From assembly GCF_905220975.1 (NCBI RefSeq), contig NZ_CAJNBK010000001.1, forward strand, positions 682,001 through 746,000: a stretch of DNA of 64,000 bases, read 5' to 3'. Position 1 is the first letter of the stretch; every line of letters starts with the position of its first letter. This DNA is from Paraburkholderia haematera. Its GTDB lineage: Bacteria > Pseudomonadota > Gammaproteobacteria > Burkholderiales > Burkholderiaceae. Made by a program: the position numbers and the translations under genes. Positions 57,561 through 64,000 of the stretch are shown piece by piece. A model generated the notes under the pieces. It worked only from the letters and a program-made list of their open reading frames with translations, did not search any database and was not told the origin of the DNA.

Positions 57561-58319
57561 TCACACGCAGCGCCCGCCGTCCACTTCGAGGCACACGCCG
57601 GTGATGAACTCCGCCTCCTCCGAGGCGAGATACAGTGCCGCGTTGGCAATATCCTGCGGTGTCGAGAAGCGCCCGAGCGGAATGCCGGCGAGAAAGCGCT
57701 TGCGATTGTCCGGCGTATCTTCGACACCCATGAACTCCGACAATAGCGCTGTCTCGCCCATCACGGGGTTCACACAGTTCACCCGAATACGGTCCGGGCC
57801 CAGTTCGACGGCGAGCGACTTGCTGGCGATGATCACCGCGCCTTTGCTGCCGTTGTACCAGACGAGGCCGGGCCGCGGCCGCACGCCGGCCGTCGACGCG
57901 ATATTGATGAAGCAGCCGCCGCCTTGCTGGCGGAAATACGGCACGAATTCCTGCACGCTCCAGTAGATGCTTTTGACGTTCACCGCGTAGACGCGGTCGA
58001 ACTCGGCTTCCGTCACGTCGAGCACCGGCTTGTTGCGATGCGTCGTGCCGGCATTGTTGACGACGATCTGCACGCTGCCGAAGTCTTCGAGCGCGGCCTC
58101 GCGCAGCTTTTGCCAGTCCTCGCGTAGCACGACGTTGCCGGCTACCGCGATAGCCTTGCCGCCGGCGAGCGCGATTTCGCTCGCCACACGTTCGGCCGCG
58201 GGGCCGTTCAGATCGTTGACCACGACGTTCGCGCCTTCGCGCGCGTAGGTCTTCGCGATGCCTTCACCGAAACCCGAGCCGCCACCCGTGACGATGGCCG
58301 TTTTACCTGTCAACCGCAT
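57561..58319 (-). CDS. SDR-family NAD(P)-dependent oxidoreductase
   Basis: A 252-residue Rossmann enzyme. Cofactor motif TGGGSGFGEG near the N-terminus, NNAG structural motif (VQIVVNNAGTTHRN), active-site Ser (FINIASTAGVRPRPGLVWYN) and YxxxK (YNGSKGAVI). The acidic DLNG after strand 2 suggests NAD preference. Between the MFS and ALDH genes; probably oxidises a hydroxy intermediate of the same pathway. Confidence 0.93.
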   Translation of the reverse strand: MRLTGKTAIVTGGGSGFGEGIAKTYAREGANVVVNDLNGPAAERVASEIALAGGKAIAVAGNVVLREDWQKLREAALEDFGSVQIVVNNAGTTHRNKPVLDVTEAEFDRVYAVNVKSIYWSVQEFVPYFRQQGGGCFINIASTAGVRPRPGLVWYNGSKGAVIIASKSLAVELGPDRIRVNCVNPVMGETALLSEFMGVEDTPDNRKRFLAGIPLGRFSTPQDIANAALYLASEEAEFITGVCLEVDGGRCV

Positions 58320-58424
58320 GATGTCTCCATTGCTTGTTGTGGATGGTGATGCGCCTGTTTCCGCTTATTTCCCGCTTGCTTCCCGCTGACTTCCGTTCAC
58401 TTGTAGCGAAATGCGAGTGCCCGA

Positions 58425-59864
58425 CTAACCGTGACGAATGGCGATGGTCTTCAACACCGTGAAGCCATACAGCGCTTCGAAACCCTTTTCACGCCCATGG
58501 CCTGAATGCTTCACGCCGCCGAACGGCAATTCGACGCCGCCGCCCGCGCCATAGTTGTTGATGAACACCTGGCCGGAGCGCAGGCGCCGTGCGAGGCGCA
58601 TCTGACGGGCACCGTCGCGCGTCCAGATACCCGCGACGAGGCCGTACTGCGTGCCGTTGGCGAGCGAGAGCGCTTCGTCTTCGTCGGTGAACGGCATCGC
58701 GGCGAGGACGGGGCCGAACACTTCGTCGCGCGCGAGACGGTGGCTCGCGGGCACGTCGCGCAGCAGCGTGGGCGCTTGATAGAAACCACTTTCCGGCGCC
58801 TCGGGGATGACTTCACCGTGGGCCGCCATCGGGATGCCGTCGTGTTGGGCGTCGGAGAGGAAGTCCCAGACGCGCTGTTGCTGCTTCGCATTGATCAGCG
58901 GACCGCAGTCGAGATCGGCATGCGACGGTCCGACGCGCAGCGCGTGGAACGCGCCGCTCAGCCGGTCGAGCAGCGGCTCGTAAATGGCGCGGTCGATCAG
59001 CACGCGGCTGCCCGCCGAGCAGGTTTGCCCGGCGTTCTGCACGATCGCCGACACCAGCACCGGCAGCGCTGCGTCGAGATCCGCGTCGGCGAAAACGATT
59101 TGCGGCGATTTGCCGCCCAGTTCCAGCGTGACCGGCACGTGGTTCTCGGCGGCCATCTGCGTCACCAGCTTGCCGGTTTCGGGCGAGCCGGTGAACGAGA
59201 TGTGATCGATGCCGGGATGACGCGCGAGGGCCGCGCCCGCTTCATGCCCAAAACCGGTGACGATATTCAGCGCGCCGGCCGGCAAACCTGCCTCGGCCGC
59301 CAGTTCGGCGACGCGCAATACCGAGAGGCACGCGTCTTCCGCCGGCTTGACGACGCACGCATTGCCGGTGGCGAGCGCCGCACCGACGCTGCGGCCGAAG
59401 ATCTGCATCGGGTAGTTCCACGGCACGATATGACCGGTCACGCCGTGCGGCTCGCGGATTGTCAACACCGTGTAGCCGGCCTGATAGGGGAGCGTTTCGC
59501 CGTGCAGTTTGTCTGCCGCGCCGGCGTAAAACTCGAAATAGCGGGCGAGTGCAGCCGAATCGGCGCGCGCCTGTTTGAGCGGCTTGCCGGTGTCGCGGGC
59601 TTCCAGTTGGGCGAGTTCTTCCTGATGCGCGGCGACCAGCATCGAGAGCCGGTACAGCACGCGGCCGCGTTCGGCGGCGCTTGCCTCGCCCCACGCGCCT
59701 TCGAAGGCGCGGCGGGCGGCGTGGACCGCGGCGTCGATATCCGCTGCGGTGCCGCGCGCCAGTTGAGCGAACGGCTGGCCATCCGAGGGGTCGAGCACGG
59801 CGATGGTCTCGCGGCCTGATGCGGCAACCCATTCGCCGTTGATGAAGTGTCGGGCTTCTTCCAT
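58425..59864 (-). CDS. Aldehyde dehydrogenase (NAD(P)-dependent)
   Basis: A 479-residue enzyme. FINGEWVAASGRETIAVLDP opens it; VTGHIVPWNYPMQIFGRSVG binds cofactor; VTLELGGKSPQIVFADADL carries the catalytic Glu; NAGQTCSAGSRVLIDRAIYE has the catalytic Cys; FNN-like INNYGAGGGVELPFGGVKHS ends it. Start at 59864 (MEEARHFINGEW); an upstream in-frame ATG lies within a tandem repeat and is unlikely. First gene of the ALDH-SDR-MFS set; substrate unknown. Confidence 0.94.
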   Translation of the reverse strand: MEEARHFINGEWVAASGRETIAVLDPSDGQPFAQLARGTAADIDAAVHAARRAFEGAWGEASAAERGRVLYRLSMLVAAHQEELAQLEARDTGKPLKQARADSAALARYFEFYAGAADKLHGETLPYQAGYTVLTIREPHGVTGHIVPWNYPMQIFGRSVGAALATGNACVVKPAEDACLSVLRVAELAAEAGLPAGALNIVTGFGHEAGAALARHPGIDHISFTGSPETGKLVTQMAAENHVPVTLELGGKSPQIVFADADLDAALPVLVSAIVQNAGQTCSAGSRVLIDRAIYEPLLDRLSGAFHALRVGPSHADLDCGPLINAKQQQRVWDFLSDAQHDGIPMAAHGEVIPEAPESGFYQAPTLLRDVPASHRLARDEVFGPVLAAMPFTDEDEALSLANGTQYGLVAGIWTRDGARQMRLARRLRSGQVFINNYGAGGGVELPFGGVKHSGHGREKGFEALYGFTVLKTIAIRHG

Positions 59865-59888
59865 GCAGACTCCTTGAGATGTCGCGCA

Positions 59889-59924
59889 GCCGGGGTTCAA
59901 GCCGGGGTTCAAGCTGAGGTTCAA
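59889..59924. repeat. 12-bp tandem repeat, three copies, upstream of the ALDH gene
   Basis: GCCGGGGTTCAA, GCCGGGGTTCAA, GCTGAGGTTCAA, 25 nt before the ALDH start in the divergent ALDH/ppa gap. Confidence 0.85.
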
Positions 59925-60014
59925 ATACGCGTTGTTCACAAACGAGAGGCACAATCGAGCGACGCCAGACGATTATCGCGCCGATCCAACTCAAGGTGCC
60001 ATCGGCCGATTGGC

Positions 60015-60020
60015 TATAAT
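60015..60020 (+). promoter_or_regulatory. Candidate -10 box of ppa
   Basis: TATAAT at 60015-60020, 118 nt before the ppa ATG. No convincing -35 hexamer at 17 nt, so a weak or activated promoter. Confidence 0.4.
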
Positions 60021-60137
60021 GGCGTATTCCGCACTGTCCGGCCGTAGCGCCTCGTCCCGGCGAGTTTCACGATTCACGCCGCTCGAGTTCGCGCGCCGCA
60101 CGCCGTGTTCCGAATTCCTTCTGATCAGAGAGCGCTC

Positions 60138-60665
60138 ATGAGCTTCAATCACGTCCCCGCAGGCAAAGACCTTCCGCAAGATTTCAACGTCATCATCGAA
60201 ATCCCGGCGCAAAGCGATCCGGTGAAGTATGAAGCTGACAAGGAAACGGGCCTGCTCCACGTCGACCGTTTTATCGGCACCGGCATGCGCTATCCGGCGA
60301 ATTACGGCTACATTCCGCAAACGCTGTCGGGCGACGGCGACCCGGTCGACGTGCTGGTCATCACGCCGTTCCCGCTGCTGGCTGGCTCGGTGGTTCGTGC
60401 CCGCGCACTCGGCATGCTGCAAATGACCGACGAATCCGGCGTCGACGCGAAGCTGGTTGCCGTCGCGCACGACAAGGTCTGCCCGATGACCGCCGATCTC
60501 AAGTCGATCGACGACGTCCCGGCGTACCTGAAAGACCAGATCAAGCACTTCTTCGAGCAATACAAGGCGCTGGAAAAGGGCAAGTGGGTGAAGGTCGAAG
60601 GCTGGGCGGGCATCGAAGCCGCTCACAAGGAAATCAGCGAAGGCGTGGCGAACTTCAAGAAGTAA
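60138..60665 (+). CDS. ppa: Inorganic pyrophosphatase
   Basis: A 175-residue family I enzyme hydrolysing pyrophosphate in the cytoplasm. [40 protein letters not shown] and [20 protein letters not shown] are the active-site blocks, with the Mg-binding DGDPVDVLV motif. Hexameric bacterial length. Start at 60138 ([11 protein letters not shown]) with AGAGAG upstream; a strong terminator follows. Confidence 0.98.
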   Translation: MSFNHVPAGKDLPQDFNVIIEIPAQSDPVKYEADKETGLLHVDRFIGTGMRYPANYGYIPQTLSGDGDPVDVLVITPFPLLAGSVVRARALGMLQMTDESGVDAKLVAVAHDKVCPMTADLKSIDDVPAYLKDQIKHFFEQYKALEKGKWVKVEGWAGIEAAHKEISEGVANFKK

Positions 60666-60689
60666 GCTGCGCTACACCGCTAGTTGATG

Positions 60690-60728
60690 AAAAAACCGCG
60701 CGAGCCTGCAAGGGCCGCGCGGTTTTTT
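60690..60728 (+). terminator. Terminator of ppa
   Basis: AAAAAACCGCGCG / CGCGCGGTTTTTT, about 13-bp stem with T-run, 24 nt past the ppa stop. The 60729-60924 stretch that follows has no gene. Confidence 0.95.
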
Positions 60729-60924
60729 CATGGGTGGCCTTCGCACGTAGAAGCAGTGCATGGAAACAGCGCATAGACGCAGCGCATCGACGGGATGAAC
60801 CGAAGCCATTTTTATATCTTGGTGTTAACCCTTATTATTCGGCAGCCGTAGCAGGTTTCCTGCCGTCGGCGTATTAATGCGCTGACGCAGCGCCAATGTG
60901 CGTTTTTGGGAGCCCACCGTCCGG

Positions 60925-63030
60925 ATGCTGAATCGCAAGTCCAACCCTTCGTCGCCGCGCTGGTCGAGCCGCCTGTACGCGAGCCTGTACGCGCTCGTCA
61001 CCGCGATCTACCGCAAACGGCCGGTATGGATGGTGTCGTTTTCGATGAGCGAGGCCAGTCTGTCGGAAGGGCTGAGAGCCGCCTGTGCGTCCACCGCCAT
61101 GCTGGTGCTTGGCAATCTGCTGCACGACCCGACCTTCGCATGGGCCGCGATCGGTGCTTTCTGGACCTGTCTCGCAGACGCGGCCGGCTCGAACCGCGCC
61201 CGCTTCGCCTCGATGATGGGTTTTGCGCTTCTGTCTACGGTATGCGGTGCCGTGACCGCGTTCGCCTCAGGCGAGGGAACCGTGTTCGCGGCGCTCGCCA
61301 TGCTGGTATTCACGACGCTCGGCGCGTTCGGCCGGATCTGGGGCGCGGCGACATCGCAGGTGACGATCCTCGCGGCGACCGCTTGCGTCGTGATGGTCGA
61401 CCGGCCCATGCACAACCTTCGGGAAGGAATGGCGTTTCTCGGCATCTACCTGGCCGGTTGCCTGTTTGCTGTCGTGCTGAGCTTGACTGTCTGGCGCATT
61501 CATCCGTTCGGCGCGAGCCGCGCTTCGCTGCGTGCGGTGTATGTGCGTCTGGCCGATATCGCATTCGACGGCGCGCGCCTGCTCGAAGCGCACGCGGCCC
61601 CCGGACAGTGGGTCACGCATGCCGCGAAATTTCGCGCCGATGCGCGGGCTTCGCTTGAGCGCTCGCGCAAGGCGTTGGCGAACGTGCCTGACTCGAGAAC
61701 GGCGGGCCGGGAAACCTACGACACGCTGCTCGCGCTGCTGAGCGAAAGTGAAGCGCTCTTTGCGTATCTGATTGCGGTCACCGGCGCCTGCGAAAAACCC
61801 CCTCAAGACGCGCGCCGCATCAGGCGCGCGGCCCGGCTGCTGACCGGGATGGGCGAGGTTCTGCGAAGAATCGGCGCGGACGCCAGCGAAGCGCAATGGA
61901 AACGTCTCGCCGATTTGCAAGGCCGGTTGCGGCGTCTCGCGAGGCGGCTCGAGTCCGCGCTGATAGAACCCGTGGCGCTCAAGTCCGATTTCGAACTGGT
62001 CGATTTCGCACCGGCGTATGCCCAGCCGCTCGGGTGGCCGCACAGTGCCGCCAGATTGTTGACGCGGACGTGGTCGACCCTGAAGGCGAACCTCTCGGTG
62101 CAGTCGGTCGGCTTGCGCCACGCCGCCCGTGTGGGCGTCACGACCACCGCGGGCTTTCTGGTCATACGGGCGCTGGGGCTCCCCTTCGGCTACTGGGCAA
62201 CCATGGCGACGCTGTTGATCCTGCAACCGTCCATTGCCGCGACCTGGCCACGAAGCATCGAGCGTGTTGCCGGGAGCATCGTCGGAGGCGTGCTGGCGGC
62301 GGGCATCGGCTATGCGATTCATTCGCCGCTCGGCATTTCGCTAGCGGTTTTTCCGCTGGTGGTCGCCACGATGGCGCTGCGCCCCGTCAGCTACAGCCTC
62401 TTCGTTCTTTTCCTGACACCGACCTTCGTGCTCGTGGCCGACTTCGCGACGCCAGGCGCCAGCGAATTTGCCTATGCGCTCACGCGGCTCGGCAACAATG
62501 TGCTGGGCTGTGTGTTGGCGCTGCTGGCAACGTTCTATTTATGGCCGACGCGGGAAAAAGTCGACTATCGCGCCTATCTGAGTGAGGCGGTGCGGGCCAA
62601 TCTCGCGTATCTCAGGGCGGCACTTGAGTCGCAGGACCGAAGCGAGAAGGACATGGAGCGCTTGCGTCGAGCCGCGGGCTTGGGCAGCAATAACGCCGAG
62701 GAAGCGATCGGCCGCATTCGACTCGAAAAGCTCGAGGACTCGATGGTCGACACGGTGACACTGACGGTGCTGAGCGTGTTGCGGAAAATGGCGGGAACCG
62801 CAACCCAACTGCGCTTGAGTACGAACCGGCGCAGCACGCACGAAGCGCTCGGCGCGTGGATTGCCGCCACGAGTGCCGACATTGAGGCGGCCCTGAACCG
62901 AACGTTGCGGCCGATACGGCGCGATCTTCCCGCGCGCGACCGGTTGACGTCTCTGGAGGCGGATGCGGTGGGCGAAATCGCCCTGATGCATCGGCTGTTG
63001 ACTGAGCGGATGCGCGAGGCGAGAGGTTAG
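60925..63030 (+). CDS. FUSC-family membrane protein (aromatic acid exporter-like)
   Basis: A 701-residue inner-membrane protein. Two blocks of five to six helices (about 45-185 and 390-535) flank a charged helical cytoplasmic domain, the FUSC/YccS/AaeB layout. GLRAACASTAMLVLGNLLHD and GYWATMATLLILQPSIAATW are characteristic. AaeB pairs with an AaeA membrane-fusion protein, which is absent here, so YccS-like function is possible. ATG at 60925 preferred; GTG at 60898 would add nine residues. It ends overlapping the next gene's 3' end by 4 nt. Confidence 0.87.
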   Translation: MLNRKSNPSSPRWSSRLYASLYALVTAIYRKRPVWMVSFSMSEASLSEGLRAACASTAMLVLGNLLHDPTFAWAAIGAFWTCLADAAGSNRARFASMMGFALLSTVCGAVTAFASGEGTVFAALAMLVFTTLGAFGRIWGAATSQVTILAATACVVMVDRPMHNLREGMAFLGIYLAGCLFAVVLSLTVWRIHPFGASRASLRAVYVRLADIAFDGARLLEAHAAPGQWVTHAAKFRADARASLERSRKALANVPDSRTAGRETYDTLLALLSESEALFAYLIAVTGACEKPPQDARRIRRAARLLTGMGEVLRRIGADASEAQWKRLADLQGRLRRLARRLESALIEPVALKSDFELVDFAPAYAQPLGWPHSAARLLTRTWSTLKANLSVQSVGLRHAARVGVTTTAGFLVIRALGLPFGYWATMATLLILQPSIAATWPRSIERVAGSIVGGVLAAGIGYAIHSPLGISLAVFPLVVATMALRPVSYSLFVLFLTPTFVLVADFATPGASEFAYALTRLGNNVLGCVLALLATFYLWPTREKVDYRAYLSEAVRANLAYLRAALESQDRSEKDMERLRRAAGLGSNNAEEAIGRIRLEKLEDSMVDTVTLTVLSVLRKMAGTATQLRLSTNRRSTHEALGAWIAATSADIEAALNRTLRPIRRDLPARDRLTSLEADAVGEIALMHRLLTERMREARG

Positions 63031-63341
63031 GGGGAGGCGGGCTCGTCTTCGGCAACCGGCTCCGGCTCCGGCAGCGGCAATACCGATTCGAGCGTACGCA
63101 GCCCCGCGGCCAGCGCGCGCTTGTCAGAAGGCGTTAGCCGCTTGACCCAATACTCCGCACTCGACGCACTCGAACGGTTCGCCAGTTCAAACGACGCCAG
63201 CACCTGCACCGGCTTGCGCGATCGCGTATAGCGCGCGCCCGCGCCGCTCACGTGCTTATCGAAGCGCGCCTGCACGTCGGTGGCAATGCCGGTATAAACG
63301 CTGCCGTCCGAGCATTCGAGCAGATAGAGAAACCACGCCAT
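63027..63341 (-). CDS. GIY-YIG nuclease-superfamily protein (YhbQ/UPF0213 type)
   Basis: A ~104-residue single-domain protein. AWFLYLLECSDGSVYTGIAT is the (G)IY...YIG element in the usual YLL...VYTGI form; ATDVQARFDKHVSGAGARYT carries the conserved Arg and His; YWVKRLTPSDKRAL follows. Such small proteins bind or nick DNA; E. coli YhbQ is related. The C-terminal tail is Pro/Glu-rich. Start at ATG 63341; TTG at 63368 would add nine residues. Confidence 0.88.
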   Translation of the reverse strand: MAWFLYLLECSDGSVYTGIATDVQARFDKHVSGAGARYTRSRKPVQVLASFELANRSSASSAEYWVKRLTPSDKRALAAGLRTLESVLPLPEPEPVAEDEPASP

Positions 63342-63479
63342 GGGTGCGCCGATCGGGAGTGTCGTCAAACGAGAGGCCAGGGCGCATGCATGGCCGGGCC
63401 TCGCAAAAAGAGCCCAAGTGTCCCACAGAACGAAGGCGCAGTGCGCACCTGCCGCGCTTGCACCTTCGTGCGGGGCGCT

Positions 63480-64000
63480 TCACCTCGCGCCACGCGTGCT
63501 TCTGTAATGAGTCGGTGCCGCGCCGGATACCCGCGTAAAAAATCGCGTGAATGCACTCGTTGATGTAAAACCGACGCGCTCGCCAATGTCGCGAATCGGC
63601 AGTTGCGTCTGCAACAAAAGCTGTTTGGCTTCGCGCGTTCGCGCGCGTGTCAGCAGATCGTGGAAGCTCGTCTGTTCGTTCAGCAACCGGCGCCGCAGGG
63701 TCCAGCGCGAGATCGCGAAGCGTTCGCACAGGCGTGACTGCATGTGCTCCGGCAACACGTCGTCGGCCGGTTCGCGTAGCCATTCGACGAGGCAAGCCTC
63801 GACCGTATGACCGAACGAGGCGCGCATACGGATCTTGTGGCGAACCTCGTCCGCGGCATGCAGGTGAATGCCCGCGAGCGTGGGGTTGAACTGTTCGAAC
63901 GAAGCGTCGAGCCTAGCCGAGGCGAGCACGATGCGATTGCGTTGCTGGTCGACCCGGATCGGACTTCCGAGCACGTCTCCAAAGCTTACGTTGGGCGCGG
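63480..64000 (-). CDS. AraC-family transcriptional regulator (5' part outside window)
   Basis: The C-terminal ~173 residues of an AraC regulator; the frame is open to the window edge, so N-terminal residues are missing. A binding-domain strand region (NRIVLASARLDASFEQFNPT) precedes the double HTH: SRLCERFAISRWTLRRRLLN and then LPIRDIGERVGFTSTSAFTR FFTRVSG, ending APTHYRSTRGAR. Resembles the OruR/ArgR-like AraC group with an Arabinose-bd type N-terminus. Target unknown. Confidence 0.92.
   Translation of the reverse strand, partial: APNVSFGDVLGSPIRVDQQRNRIVLASARLDASFEQFNPTLAGIHLHAADEVRHKIRMRASFGHTVEACLVEWLREPADDVLPEHMQSRLCERFAISRWTLRRRLLNEQTSFHDLLTRARTREAKQLLLQTQLPIRDIGERVGFTSTSAFTRFFTRVSGAAPTHYRSTRGAR

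Noticed and set aside
58506..59819. 437-codon plus-strand frame over the ALDH gene
   Set aside because: Antisense to an intact aldehyde dehydrogenase with catalytic Glu and Cys.

Overview
The window reads as a piece of a Burkholderiaceae main chromosome, most likely Paraburkholderia. Most of it is GC-rich, the proteins look Burkholderia-like, and several marker layouts fit: a fused hemDX gene after hemC and next to a divergent ppc, the minCDE cluster, and the trxB/ftsK-lolA...rarA-serS block. No genus call was tested by search.

Region by region: 1-949 is the 3' part of a sugar or glycerol-3-phosphate type ABC ATPase gene (UgpC/MalK family). Then come a GST and LysR gene pair, a solitary fliD-type gene, an Smr-domain plus TRIC-channel pair, and trxB. 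ftsK and lolA follow (7.8-11.1 kb). Between lolA and rarA, genes that are neighbours in E. coli as well, lies about 5.5 kb of accessory DNA: a mobile mystery protein A/B (HTH plus Fic) pair with a perfect inverted repeat in front, a LysR regulator divergent from an agmatinase/guanidinobutyrase-type ureohydrolase, and an NCS1 permease. rarA, serS and tRNA-Ser(CGA) close this block.

Downstream of tRNA-Ser (19.7-31.2 kb) the DNA looks acquired. It has an HsdR-like N-terminal remnant, a frameshifted coiled-coil gene, and a type VI secretion cargo cassette: vgrG, an unannotated 59-codon gene, a DUF4123 adaptor, a DUF3304 lipoprotein (likely immunity), a DUF2235/Tle1-type phospholipase, and PAAR. 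Orphan membrane and secreted proteins, gene debris, and an orphan pstS with a PHO-box-like sequence upstream follow. At 31.2-33.2 kb lies a two-gene operon of unknown role: a membrane-anchored coiled-coil protein and a periplasmic solute-binding domain fused to LysM.

From 33.5 kb housekeeping genes dominate: map, a GNAT gene, minC-minD-minE (division-site placement), small envelope proteins, a ClC-type chloride channel, an LPS heptosyltransferase, an MHS-type MFS carrier, a TonB-C-like lipoprotein, argH, an XRE/MmyB regulator divergent from a SAM methyltransferase, ppc, and the haem operon hemC-hemDX-hemY. An ALDH-SDR-MFS catabolic set, ppa, a FUSC-family exporter-like protein, a GIY-YIG protein and the C-terminal part of an AraC regulator finish the window. 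Long antisense reading frames over GC-rich genes were treated as shadows. No rRNA, CRISPR array or complete insertion sequence was seen.
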